The translations under genes were made by a program, and so were the position numbers. From Streptomyces sp. NBC_01353 (GTDB taxonomy: Bacteria > Actinomycetota > Actinomycetes > Streptomycetales > Streptomycetaceae), in NCBI RefSeq assembly GCF_036237275.1, contig NZ_CP108352.1, forward strand, positions 6,758,001 through 6,822,000: DNA of 64,000 nucleotides, in the 5' to 3' direction. Each line of letters begins with the position of its first letter. Position 1 is the stretch's first letter. Under the pieces are notes generated by a model. That model saw only the letters and a list, made by a program, of their open reading frames with translations, was not told the DNA's origin and did not search any database. Of the stretch, positions 35,212 through 43,295 are shown one piece after another.

Positions 35212-35240
35212 GAAGTCACTTTTTACCGACGCGTAACTTC
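35212..35240. promoter_or_regulatory. Imperfect inverted repeat upstream of the secreted lipase
   Basis: GAAGTCAC (35212-35219) and GTAACTTC (35233-35240) are inverted copies with one mismatch, 13 bases apart, in an AT-richer stretch. TTGACG at 35205 and TAGCTT at 35252 could be promoter elements, but their spacing is not standard. Regulated lipase expression would fit an operator here. Confidence 0.4.
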
Positions 35241-35363
35241 CCAGTCGAGGCTACTCGTGCGTAGCTTGGCTTGAAGCAGAGCATCCCCACTTGTGGTCCG
35301 GACCGCAGGGCTCGCTGTCATCGTTCGTCACAGATTTCCCTTGAGCCGCAAGGAGATCGCACG

Positions 35364-36224
35364 ATGCTGCCCTGGAAACACGCGCTCAGAACCCTCTCGG
35401 TCCTCCTGCTGACCGCCGCCGCCACCCTCGCGCCCACCGCATCGGCCCAGGCCACCGCCGCCCCGAGCCGAGGCTGGAACGACTTCTCCTGCAAGCCCTC
35501 CGCCGCCCACCCGCGTCCGGTCGTCCTCGTCCACGGCACCTTCGGCAACTCCGTGGACAACTGGCTGGCCCTCGCGCCCTACCTGGTCAACCGTGGCTAC
35601 TGCGTCTTCTCGCTCGACTACGGCCAGCTGCCGAACGTGCCGTTCTTCCACGGCCTTGGCCCGATCGAGAAGTCGGCCGAGCAGCTCGACGTATACGTCG
35701 ACAAGGTGCTCGCCGCCACCGGTGCCGCCGAGGCCGACCTCGTCGGTCACTCGCAGGGTGGCATGATGCCGCGCCACTACATCAAGTTCCTCGGCGGGGC
35801 CGAGAAGGTCAACGCGCTCGTCGGGATCGCTCCCGACAACCACGGCACGACCCTCCTCGGCCTCACCAAGCTGCTGCCGTACTTCCCCGGTGTCGAGGAC
35901 TTCATCACCGCGAACACACCGGGCCTCGCCGACCAGATGGCCGGATCACCGTTCATCACCCGGCTCAACGAGGGCGGGGACACGGTTCCGGGCGTCACGT
36001 ACACGGTCATCGCGACCAAGTACGACGAGGTCGTCACCCCGTACCGCTCGGGGTTCCTCGACGGTCCGAACGTCACCAACGTCGTCATCCAGGACAAGTG
36101 CGCGCTGGACCTCTCGGAGCACGTGGCGATCGGGACGCTGGACCGGATCACGTTCCACGAGGTGACGAACGCTCTCGACCCGGCCCGTGCGACCCCGACC
36201 ACCTGCGCGTCCGTGATCGGCTGA
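35364..36224 (+). CDS. Secreted lipase/esterase, actinobacterial alpha/beta hydrolase (lipase class 2 type)
   Basis: This encodes 286 residues with a Sec signal peptide (cleavage near residue 32). The oxyanion motif is VVLVHGTFGN, the nucleophile is S130 in GHSQGG, the acid is in KYDEVVTP and the His in DLSEHVAIG. Cys43/Cys80 and a C-terminal Cys pair probably form disulfides. It would hydrolyse extracellular triglycerides or esters. AAGGAG lies eight bases upstream of ATG 35364. Only 10 bases separate its stop from the end of the convergent LPMO gene. Confidence 0.93.
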   Translation: MLPWKHALRTLSVLLLTAAATLAPTASAQATAAPSRGWNDFSCKPSAAHPRPVVLVHGTFGNSVDNWLALAPYLVNRGYCVFSLDYGQLPNVPFFHGLGPIEKSAEQLDVYVDKVLAATGAAEADLVGHSQGGMMPRHYIKFLGGAEKVNALVGIAPDNHGTTLLGLTKLLPYFPGVEDFITANTPGLADQMAGSPFITRLNEGGDTVPGVTYTVIATKYDEVVTPYRSGFLDGPNVTNVVIQDKCALDLSEHVAIGTLDRITFHEVTNALDPARATPTTCASVIG

Positions 36225-36234
36225 CCCTACGGCG

Positions 36235-37239
36235 TCAGCGGCTGTGCCGGCCCGCGGGCACGGCCTTGCGGCGGACGGCCGCGAACAGCAGCGACGCACC
36301 GAGCGCCAGGACGGCGGCGCCGCCGACCGCGATGTACGGGGTCGCGGCGTCGCCCCCGGTCGCGGCGAGGCTCTCGCCCGGACCGGAACCGGCGGCGGCG
36401 GGCGCGTTGGGCGCGGCCGGCTCCGAGGACGCGGGCGCCGTCGTGGCGGCCGGGGCGGCAGCCGTCGCCTCCGCCCCGGTCTCGGCCTTGTCGTCACCGT
36501 GCCCGCCGTGCTCCACGGACGACTTGTCCTCACCGTCCTTGATCTCCTCGTCGGTCGGCGCGGACGCCGTCGGCGCCGGGGCGCCGCCCGTGTTGCCGCT
36601 GTCCTTCCCGAACACGACGTCGGAGCAGGTGTAGAACGCCTCGGGGGAGTCGGAGCGCTGCCAGATCGAGTAGATCAGGTGGCGGCCGGACTTGTCGGGC
36701 ACGGTGCCGTCGAAGACGTAGTCGCCGTTCTCCATCCGCGGGTCGGTGACCGTCGCGAACGGCTTCCCCTCCAGGTCCGACCACGTCAGCGGCTTCGAGG
36801 GGTCGTAGCCGTCCTTGGTGACGTACAGCTCGAAGGAACCCCTGTGCGGGGCGGTCCCCTTGTAGCGGAAGGTGTGCTTGCCGGAGGCGAGCGTGCTCGC
36901 CGGCCAGTCGCCCCGGGCCAGGTCGAGCCCGCGGTACTTGTCGTTGCCGGCGCTGCACAGCTTGCCGTCCGGGATCAGCTCGCGGTGCTTCCCGGCGGCG
37001 TTGGCGATGTTCACCGCGTTCCAGTCGTAGAACGCCTGCGTCCCACTGGCCGCGACCGCCGCCTTGCACGCCGCCGACTTCGGACTCTCCGGCCCCTCGG
37101 CGTAACAGGCCGAGACCCGACTCACCGGATCGGTCATCGACCCGTGCGCGGAGGCCGGCGCGGCGGCGAGCCCGGCGAGCGCGAGCGGCGCGACACCGAG
37201 GGCGAGAACGGTGGCGGCCGTACGGCGGCGAGAGGTCAT
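36235..37239 (-). CDS. Cell-wall-anchored AA10 lytic polysaccharide monooxygenase
   Basis: This encodes 334 residues. The signal peptide ends ASA at residue 31, so His32 becomes the N-terminal copper ligand (HGSM); the second ligand is H132 (APHRGSF), and F210 (DVVF) is the axial residue. Together these form the histidine brace of an oxidative chitin- or cellulose-cleaving enzyme. An Ala/Pro/Thr/Glu linker (about 212-285) leads to LAATG (291-295), a hydrophobic helix and a basic tail, which is a class E sortase signal. The product would therefore be tethered to the wall. GAAGGAG lies upstream of ATG 37239. Confidence 0.93.
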   Translation of the reverse strand: MTSRRRTAATVLALGVAPLALAGLAAAPASAHGSMTDPVSRVSACYAEGPESPKSAACKAAVAASGTQAFYDWNAVNIANAAGKHRELIPDGKLCSAGNDKYRGLDLARGDWPASTLASGKHTFRYKGTAPHRGSFELYVTKDGYDPSKPLTWSDLEGKPFATVTDPRMENGDYVFDGTVPDKSGRHLIYSIWQRSDSPEAFYTCSDVVFGKDSGNTGGAPAPTASAPTDEEIKDGEDKSSVEHGGHGDDKAETGAEATAAAPAATTAPASSEPAAPNAPAAAGSGPGESLAATGGDAATPYIAVGGAAVLALGASLLFAAVRRKAVPAGRHSR

Positions 37240-37770
37240 GGGGGGACAACTCCTTCACGAGGGTGGTGTGGGGTTGCCGAGAAAGCTAGCCGCCGCGAAG
37301 GCCGAAAAGACCGGTGGAGAGGGGGAGACGGCGATCCTTAGGATGCCTTTAAGGCGGAGGTAAGAGGGGGCTCAGAAAGCACCCGGGGCCCTGCGTCGCA
37401 GGGCTGGTGGGACCAGCCCTTCCCGTCCGCGAGCGTCCGCCGGCGTCCGGCTGGTGTCGTGTCCGTTGGCTCTCTGTGTGGCTCCCCTGGGGAGCCACAC
37501 GGCGGCGGCGTCGACATCTGCTTTGTAAGTTCGACCAGCCGCGCCGCTCACCTAGCCCCCGAGGCAATGGCTTGGCCCTGTGCATGCCTCGGGAGTCGTT
37601 CAAAGCCGTTCAAGTGCACTGACGTTGCCGTCAGATACTGCCGTCACCGGAACCTGCTGCGGCAGCGGAGGTCAGCAGGGCGCAGCCGACACTCGCCGGC
37701 CCCCTGCTGCACGCTGGGGCGTTCTCTCCCTCGACTCTGCGCTCCTGGGGTTGCGGCATGATGATCCGTC
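37240..37770. other. 531-base region without genes, left edge of an accessory patch
   Basis: The left part is the LPMO promoter region. A hairpin lies at 37476-37500. The right part is less GC-rich and lacks third-position bias in any frame. I looked for a tRNA here because an integrated element might adjoin one, but no T-arm or acceptor pairing was convincing. No gene is called. Confidence 0.5.
37476..37500. terminator. Hairpin GTGTGGCTCC/GGAGCCACAC
   Basis: A perfect inverted repeat with a stem of 10-11 bp and a 3-5-base loop lies 236 bases upstream of the LPMO gene and 270 bases before the next plus-strand gene. It may mark the end of a lost transcription unit, or it may be a relic of the accessory region. 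Confidence 0.5.
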
Positions 37771-38298
37771 ATGGAATCAGAGGTCATAGCCGCGATTGTG
37801 GCCGCAAGTGTCAGTATTCCCACCGGGCTCGTCGCTGCTGGTGCCGCCTATCTGGGAGCCCGGGCCCAAGCGCGCGGTGCCCACCTCGGCCCTATCAACT
37901 CGATACGCCGCGCCGCCCAACGTGACGCGTATGCCCAGCTCCTCACCTCATGGCGTGCCGTCTGGAGGCTCACGCACGACGTGGACGGGGTCGGGACCTC
38001 GCCCACGGAGCAAGACCTGCTCGAATCGCGCGTCAACAGCGCCTACGAGACCCTCGACGGAGCTATCGCACTGGTGATCCTCGAAGGACCCGATCACATC
38101 GCACAGCTGGCCCGAGACCTCGAAGACGTGAACGACGAACTGCACTTTCAGGCCTGCGGTGTCATCACGCGCGCTCGCGGCGGGGACTTGTCGGGGTACC
38201 TGCGCCTCGACTTCTACCGCTATCAACAAGCGGGCATGCGCGCGGCGGACGAGTTCGTCAAAGCCGCTCAAGCCCACCTCAACGGCGACGGTGTGTAA
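37771..38298 (+). CDS. Hypothetical protein with one N-terminal membrane helix
   Basis: This encodes 175 residues. Residues about 5-28 form a Gly/Ala-rich membrane helix, and the rest is a helical cytosolic domain with DAYAQLLTSWRAVWRLTHDVD. Codons use more A and T in third position than the flanking core genes, which suits acquired DNA. No ribosome-binding site is seen before ATG 37771, so the mRNA may be leaderless. Similar proteins occur as singletons in Streptomyces; the function is unknown. Confidence 0.7.
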   Translation: MESEVIAAIVAASVSIPTGLVAAGAAYLGARAQARGAHLGPINSIRRAAQRDAYAQLLTSWRAVWRLTHDVDGVGTSPTEQDLLESRVNSAYETLDGAIALVILEGPDHIAQLARDLEDVNDELHFQACGVITRARGGDLSGYLRLDFYRYQQAGMRAADEFVKAAQAHLNGDGV

Positions 38299-38883
38299 GG
38301 CGCGCGGCTCAGGAGGCCGCCTCTGCTCAGCGCATCTCAGCTGGTTTGGCGACTGTGAGCTCCTATCGCTGCGCTCCAGTCCATTGGGCCCCCTGAAATG
38401 ACGGACTGCCATCGTCCACCATGAAGGTCGGCGGAGCGGCTTTGGGCTGGAGCTGCCATGGGGCGAGAGATCGGGGCCCGTACGCTGGTCAGCGAAATCG
38501 GGCAGTCTGTGGACCTGCCCGTTAAGGCCCGATGTGGGCCCCGATCTTCGAGGCTCGCCCCATGGTGGCTGCCTAAAGCCGTGGAGCCGACCGGGCCCAG
38601 CCACAGCGGGCTTTCGTCCACTGCATCAGGTGTTCTCGCTTCAGCCGCGCGGCAGGCGGAGCCGGGGCCCGGAGCGGGGCGGAGAGAGGACCTACCCCCG
38701 CTACCGGCCCGCGCCCCCACAGGCCGGGCCGGTAGCGGACACATCCGCTACCGCTACCCCTATCCGCTACCTCGATCATGCCCCTGACCAGGGCGGTAGC
38801 GGAGGTAGCGGAAGTAGCGGACCTGACAGGAAGGGGGCCAGACGGCCCCACCTGCGTCGCCGCCTGGCCAGGAGAGGAAGTCC
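38299..38883. other. 585-base region with GGTAGCGG iterons, probable integrative-element remnant
   Basis: No gene is supported in this stretch; open frames have no coding bias or family match. A short inverted repeat GCGGC/GCCGC lies just after the 175-residue gene. The right part contains the iterons at 38698-38820. The excisionase-like gene follows at once. Confidence 0.55.
38698..38820. repeat. Eight iterons of GGTAGCGG/CCGCTACC
   Basis: CCGCTACC occurs at 38698, 38745, 38751 and 38764. Its complement GGTAGCGG occurs at 38731, 38795 and 38804, with a one-mismatch copy at 38813. Clusters of this octamer next to excisionase and replication genes are a feature of Streptomyces integrative conjugative elements, where they may bind a replication or excision protein. 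Here they lie 64 bases upstream of the excisionase-like gene. Confidence 0.75.
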
Positions 38884-39099
38884 ATGACCACGGCCCCTGT
38901 CACGTCTTCATCTGAGCACCGCCTGCACCGCGTTGAAGCTGCCGCCGAATCGCTCAACATCAAGCGGACCACGGCGTACGAGGAGATCCGTCTCGGACGC
39001 CTCCGCACCGTCCGTATCGGGCGACGGCGCCTCGTGCCGACTGAGTACATCGACGACTACGTCGAACTCCTCAAGCGCGAAGCCGAAGCTGCCGCCTGA
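38884..39099 (+). CDS. Excisionase-like HTH DNA-binding protein
   Basis: This encodes 71 residues with a MerR-like winged helix (HTH_17): HRVEAAAESLNIKRTTAYEEIRLGRL, residues 14-39, then VRIGRRRLVPTEYIDDYVELL, split around residue 43-63. Small proteins of this form are excisionases (Xis) of actinobacterial integrative elements and normally precede an integrase gene. No integrase follows; instead its last 29 bases overlap the end of the convergent signal-peptidase-like gene. AGGAGAGGAAG precedes ATG 38884. Confidence 0.82.
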   Translation: MTTAPVTSSSEHRLHRVEAAAESLNIKRTTAYEEIRLGRLRTVRIGRRRLVPTEYIDDYVELLKREAEAAA

Positions 39100-39799
39100 A
39101 AGGCCGTCGCCGGCGCAGCACCAACGCCCAGACCCCCAGCCCGCCCCCGACCACGCACATGACGGCCCCGCCCACCACGGCTCCGCCCGCGACGATGAAA
39201 TCCGTCGGCCTGCGGACGTCTTCGCCGCGCACTGCTGAAATGTGGATGGTGCCCTGGTCCTCCCCGAGGTGCAGTGAGGAGTCCACTGAGTTGTTGCGGT
39301 TGTCGCCCAACAGGAAGATCCGCTGCTCGGGCACGGTCACGTCGAAGGGAACGATGGACGGCACGGACCGGTCCAGGATGTACGGCTCGTCCAGCGGCTG
39401 CCCGTTGAGCCTGAGCGTGCTCTCGCCCTGCCGGTACTCGATCCGGTCGCCGCCGAACGCCACCACCCGCGACAGCACGAGCCCGTCCGGCACCCACTCC
39501 GGAACCGATACGAGCACCACGTCGCCCCGCGAGACCTCGAAGTTCTCGCTGTCGGCGCCCATCGAGAACCAGGCCGTGTCCCCCGGCTCGTACGTCGGCC
39601 GCATGTTTTCGCCGCGGATGTTCTCCTTCTGGTAGACCACCTCCGGGTGGTCTCCGGGCGCCGACATCGCCCCCCAGGCCGACCCGCCGAGCACCAGCAG
39701 CCCACCCGCTGCCAGCAGCACGATCGCCCAGATACCCCGTCCCCGCCCCCGCCTGCGCTCCATCACTCGCGCAGAATACGGATGCGGCCCCGTCACCAC
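39071..39799 (-). CDS. S26 signal-peptidase-family membrane protein lacking both catalytic residues
   Basis: This encodes 242 residues from GTG 39799, or 230 from ATG 39763. There is a membrane helix at about residues 23-45, the S26 fold with GENMRPTYEPGD, then RVVAFGGDRIEYR and box E GDNRNNSVDS, and a C-terminal helix. The catalytic Ser of SMxPT is Asn (codon AAC), and the catalytic Lys of the KRVVG motif is Ser (codon TCG). It therefore keeps the fold but probably cannot cleave signal peptides. A binding or regulatory role is possible. It sits within the accessory patch. Confidence 0.82.
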   Translation of the reverse strand: MVTGPHPYSARVMERRRGRGRGIWAIVLLAAGGLLVLGGSAWGAMSAPGDHPEVVYQKENIRGENMRPTYEPGDTAWFSMGADSENFEVSRGDVVLVSVPEWVPDGLVLSRVVAFGGDRIEYRQGESTLRLNGQPLDEPYILDRSVPSIVPFDVTVPEQRIFLLGDNRNNSVDSSLHLGEDQGTIHISAVRGEDVRRPTDFIVAGGAVVGGAVMCVVGGGLGVWALVLRRRRPFRRQLRLRA

Positions 39800-39993
39800 C
39801 AGGGTGCTGAGGGGCCTGAACGGGACGTAGTCGTGCCTTCGCCGAGCGAAGAGGCCCAGTTTGGAAGACCGCGTATGCGGATGGGGGCTGACCTGCTGGT
39901 TCGCTGGCCCGGGGAAGAACAGCTAGATCACTGAGGTTCCCCGTGGTTCCCCGCCCAGCACCGACCGATCGGGCACGCACGGGGCCCGGCGAT

Positions 39994-40182
39994 TCAACGC
40001 TTCTGGGCCCTGTACCTCTTGAGAAGGGCCGTGATCTTCGCGTAGTCGGCGGCGCCATTCAGCTCAACCAGGAGATCATCGGGACAGAGCTCGTAGTGGT
40101 CGCCCCACCATCGCCGTCCCTTGTTGTCCCAGATGCGGTAACCCCCGGGTACGCCTCTAGCCACGTACCGCCTTCTGCTCAT
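39994..40182 (-). CDS. Small hypothetical protein typical of integrative elements
   Basis: This encodes 62 residues: a basic N terminus, RGVPGGYRIWDNKGRRWWG, and then CPDDLLVELN. I recall near-identical short proteins in Streptomyces integrative elements, but no function is known. ATG 40182 is chosen over the upstream open frame because GGAGGGGGAG lies about six bases before it. It supports the view that 37.5-40.3 kb contains pieces of an acquired element. Confidence 0.65.
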   Translation of the reverse strand: MSRRRYVARGVPGGYRIWDNKGRRWWGDHYELCPDDLLVELNGAADYAKITALLKRYRAQKR

Positions 40183-40354
40183 GCCGCTCCCCCTCCTGCC
40201 GCGATGGCCTCCGGCACGGTACATCGCGGGTGGCGACGAGCTGCCGGAAGACGAATGAACGACGCGCTCATCAGTACGGAACGTCCTCAACGTGTGCCAT
40301 GGCCGTCATCGTAGGAGTCGGGCCCGACAGTGAGGACGTCGACGAGGAGGACGG

Positions 40355-40969
40355 ATGACCGACGACACCCCCCTCTTCCGGGAGGGCCTGCGGGCGCTTC
40401 CGGACAGCTGGGGCCACTGGCCCGACGAGGAGACCCCCGAACGGTGGGCCCTGGTCCGCGGCGTCCTGGAGGCCGGGCTGCCGCCCGCACGCCTCGACGA
40501 GCCGGAGCCGCGCATCCATCCCAAGGACAAGTTCTTCGCGGACGACGAGTACCCGCCCGACGACTGGCACTGCAACGAGATCCTGCGCGAACTCGTGAAG
40601 GACCTGCCCCGCCTCACCGTCGGACAGCTGGCCGAGGTCGAGGCCGCCTGCGCCGCCGACGGCCTCGACACCACCGACTTCCCGCGGACATGGACGTGGC
40701 GGATCGCCGGCCGGCTCGTCGAACCCGCGCTGAACTGGTGCGGCATCGCCGACGACATCGACGCCCTCGACCGCTGGTTCCCGGAGCTCGCCGCGCTGTA
40801 CATCCGGCGGCGGATGGCCGTCGAGCAGGCGACCCTCTCCCTCCTCGCCGTCCGCGAACTCCCCAGCGCCCGCGCCGCGCTCACCGCCCTCGCTGTCGAC
40901 GAGGACGTCGACGAGGAGACCCGTGTGTGGATTGCGAAGCGCCTGAAGGAGGACGAGAGTTCGGCCTGA
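40355..40969 (+). CDS. Conserved hypothetical protein
   Basis: This encodes 204 residues, acidic, cytosolic and mostly helical. The N-terminal part has LPDSWGHWPDEETPERWALV and the middle DWHCNEILRELVKDL. I do not recognise a domain. GAGGAGG lies nine bases upstream of ATG 40355. The stop is 10 bases before the end of the convergent response-regulator gene. Coding bias is strong, so it is a real gene. Confidence 0.8.
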   Translation: MTDDTPLFREGLRALPDSWGHWPDEETPERWALVRGVLEAGLPPARLDEPEPRIHPKDKFFADDEYPPDDWHCNEILRELVKDLPRLTVGQLAEVEAACAADGLDTTDFPRTWTWRIAGRLVEPALNWCGIADDIDALDRWFPELAALYIRRRMAVEQATLSLLAVRELPSARAALTALAVDEDVDEETRVWIAKRLKEDESSA

Positions 40970-40978
40970 GCCGAGCGC

Positions 40979-41647
40979 CTACCCCAGCCGTCGGTAGCGC
41001 CGCTCCGGGCGCCCCGTGCCTCCGTACCGCAGTGTGATCTCCGCGCGGCCCGTCTCCGCGAAGTACTCCAGATAGCGGCGCGCGCTGACCCGGGAGAGGG
41101 AGCCCGCCTCCGCGCACTCCGTCGCCGACAGGCCCTCCGGGTGCGCACGCAGGATGCCGTCCACCAGTTCCGCCGTGTGCGCGGCGAGGCCCTTCGGGAG
41201 TTCGCGCGAGCCCGGCGGGCGGGTCCCGAAGATCTGGTCCACATCCTCCTGGCGGGCCTCGTCCAGCGCGTCCAGGCGCGTGCGCAGCGAGGCCACGTGC
41301 CGCAGCTGCTCCTGCAGGGCGGCCTGGTTGAACGGCTTGATCAGATAGTGCAGCGCCCCCGCCCGCAGCGCCGAGCGGATCATGGCGGCGTCCCGAGCCG
41401 CCGTGATGAACAGGGCGTCGACGGCCAGACCGGTCCCGCGCAGCTCCCGCAGCACACTGATCCCGTCCATGTCGGGCAGGAAGATGTCGAGCAGCACCAG
41501 ATCCGGGCGCAGCCGGTCGGCCAGACGCAGCGCGTCCGCGCCGCTGTGCGCGACCCCGACGACGGAGAAACCGTCCACGGCCGACACATAACGGCTGTGC
41601 AGCTTCGCGACCATGAAGTCGTCGTCCACCACCAGCACCTTTGTCAC
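40979..41647 (-). CDS. CitB/DcuR-family response regulator without an adjacent kinase
   Basis: This encodes 222 residues. The receiver domain has acidic residues D8-D10, phosphoacceptor D54 (LLDIFLPD), a Thr in FITAARD and Lys in YLIKPFN. The C-terminal DNA-binding domain has GLSATECAEAGSLSRVSARRYLEYFA. This family controls uptake of citrate and other di- or tricarboxylates. The gene is divergent from tctCBA, which it probably regulates. A CitA/DcuS-type sensor kinase gene normally adjoins, but none is present on either side. Confidence 0.92.
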   Translation of the reverse strand: MTKVLVVDDDFMVAKLHSRYVSAVDGFSVVGVAHSGADALRLADRLRPDLVLLDIFLPDMDGISVLRELRGTGLAVDALFITAARDAAMIRSALRAGALHYLIKPFNQAALQEQLRHVASLRTRLDALDEARQEDVDQIFGTRPPGSRELPKGLAAHTAELVDGILRAHPEGLSATECAEAGSLSRVSARRYLEYFAETGRAEITLRYGGTGRPERRYRRLG

Positions 41648-41665
41648 CCCGACACGCTAGGTCGC

Positions 41666-41683
41666 GACCACAAGGACCACAAC
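41666..41683. promoter_or_regulatory. Tandem 9-bp direct repeat between the regulator and tctC
   Basis: GACCACAAG (41666-41674) and GACCACAAC (41675-41683) lie side by side in the 122-base divergent intergenic region. This is where the response regulator would be expected to bind to control the tct operon and perhaps itself. The 9-bp period is not a full helical turn, so the assignment is tentative. Confidence 0.4.
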
Positions 41684-41769
41684 GTCCGTTGATTGCGGAA
41701 GAGAGACAGCTTCTTAACGCGCAGGCAACATGTGGGCCACTTCACATCCCTTATCGAGAGGCGGCACAC

Positions 41770-42753
41770 GTGCGTCTGCGCACCCCCCTCGCCCTGCTCG
41801 GGGCCGCGCTGCTGGTGTTGGTGGGGCCGCCCCTGCTCTCCACCGGCGGCGGCTCCGACACCGGCACCCAGATACCGGGCCTGCGGTTCATGGTTCCCAA
41901 CACGCCCGGCGGCGGATACGACATCACCGCCCGCACCGCGGCCAAGAACGCCGAGGACGCCGGTCTCACCACCGACATCGAGGTCTTCAACCTGCCCGGC
42001 GCCGGCGGCACCGTCGGTCTGACCCGGCTCGTCGGCGAGCACGGCAACGGCCGGCTCGCCATGTCCATGGGCCTCGGCGTCGTCGGAGCGGTCCACACCA
42101 ACAAGACCCCGAAGACGCTCGCCGACACCACCCCGATCGCCCGGCTCACCATGGAGCAGGACATCGTCGTGGTCGGCAAGAACTCCCCGTACAAGACCAT
42201 CCAGGACCTGCTCGCCGCCTGGAAGAAGGACCCCGGGAAGCTGCCCGTCGGCGGCGGCTCCTCCCCCGGCGGACCCGACCACCTCGCCCCCATGCTGATG
42301 GCCCAGGCCGCCGGCATCGCGCCGAAGAGCGTCAACTACATCCCCTTCGACGGCGGCGGCGAGCTCCTCGCCTCCATCCTCGGCAACAAGGTCGCCTTCG
42401 GCGTCTCGGGCGTCGGCGAGTACCTCGACCAGATCCAGTCCGGCGAACTGCGGCTCCTCGCCGTCACCGGCGCCGAGCGGATCCCCGGCCTGGACGCCCC
42501 CACCCTGCGCGAGGCAGGACTCGACACCGAGTTCATCAACTGGCGGGGGATCGTCGCCCCGCCCGGCCTCTCCGACGCCGAGCGCGACAAACTCGTCGGC
42601 CTGGTGAAGAAGCTGCACGACTCCCCGGAGTGGCGCGAGTCGCTGAAGAAGAACAACTGGAACGACGCCTTCCTGCCCGGCGAGGAGTTCGGCACCTTCC
42701 TCACCGAGCAGGACGAGCGGGTCGGCTCGGTACTGAAGGAGCTCGGACTGTGA
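41770..42753 (+). CDS. tctC: Tripartite tricarboxylate transporter substrate-binding protein TctC
   Basis: This encodes 327 residues from GTG 41770, with an N-terminal hydrophobic helix (about 5-22) serving as signal peptide. TctC motifs are FMVPNTPGGGYDITARTAA and NLPGAGGTVGLTRL. The protein binds tricarboxylates or related organic acids and feeds TctAB. The frame is open upstream, but those residues do not form a signal peptide. GAGAGG lies upstream. The next gene overlaps by GTGA. Confidence 0.92.
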   Translation: MRLRTPLALLGAALLVLVGPPLLSTGGGSDTGTQIPGLRFMVPNTPGGGYDITARTAAKNAEDAGLTTDIEVFNLPGAGGTVGLTRLVGEHGNGRLAMSMGLGVVGAVHTNKTPKTLADTTPIARLTMEQDIVVVGKNSPYKTIQDLLAAWKKDPGKLPVGGGSSPGGPDHLAPMLMAQAAGIAPKSVNYIPFDGGGELLASILGNKVAFGVSGVGEYLDQIQSGELRLLAVTGAERIPGLDAPTLREAGLDTEFINWRGIVAPPGLSDAERDKLVGLVKKLHDSPEWRESLKKNNWNDAFLPGEEFGTFLTEQDERVGSVLKELGL

Positions 42754-43292
42754 CGAACACAGCGACGACCAAGGAGACGACGGAAGCGACCACGGAGAAG
42801 AAGTCCTGGCTGCGCGAGCACTCCGAGCTCGGCGTCAGCCTCCTCCTCTTCGCCATCGGCGTCCTCGTCCTCACCGACGCCCTCACCATGACCGTCGACA
42901 TCGCCCAGCGCGGTCCCGTCGGCCCCAAGACCGTCCCGGTCCTGGTCGGCGCCGGCCTGCTCGTCGTCGCCGTCCTCCTCGCGATCGACGTCCTGCGCGG
43001 CGGCCGCGGCGAGTCCGAGGGCGGCGAGGACATCGACCTCTCCGAGCCCAGCGACTGGCGTACGGTCCTGCTCCTCGCCGGAGTCTTCCTCGCCTTCGCG
43101 GTCCTGATCGGACCGGTCGGCTTCCCCGTCTCCGGAGCCCTCCTCTTCTGGGGCGCGGCCTACGCCCTCGGCAGCCGCCACCTCCACCGAGACCCGCTGA
43201 TCGCCGCCGGACTCTCCCTGATCACCTATGTCATCTTCAACAACCTGCTCGGAGTTCCGCTGCCCGGCGGCCCGCTGATGGGAGTGCTCTGA
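42750..43292 (+). CDS. tctB: Tripartite tricarboxylate transporter small membrane subunit TctB
   Basis: This encodes 180 residues with four membrane helices in the TctB arrangement, after a Thr/Glu-rich cytosolic N terminus. The start is GTG 42750, which overlaps the tctC stop (GTGA). The small subunit is poorly conserved in sequence, so position and topology are the main evidence. It pairs with TctA. Confidence 0.9.
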   Translation: MTNTATTKETTEATTEKKSWLREHSELGVSLLLFAIGVLVLTDALTMTVDIAQRGPVGPKTVPVLVGAGLLVVAVLLAIDVLRGGRGESEGGEDIDLSEPSDWRTVLLLAGVFLAFAVLIGPVGFPVSGALLFWGAAYALGSRHLHRDPLIAAGLSLITYVIFNNLLGVPLPGGPLMGVL

Positions 43293-43295
43293 CCC

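Noticed and set aside
37240-37770. tRNA gene as integration target next to the accessory patch
   Set aside because: GTTCGA- and GTTCAA-like sequences occur near 37527 and 37597, but I could not pair the surrounding bases into T-arm, anticodon or acceptor stems.
38458-38787. 109-residue open frame ahead of the iterons
   Set aside because: No third-position GC bias, no recognisable domain, and its end is encoded by the iterons.
38698-38820. CRISPR array
   Set aside because: The repeated unit is only 8 bases, occurs in both orientations and has irregular spacing; no cas genes are near.
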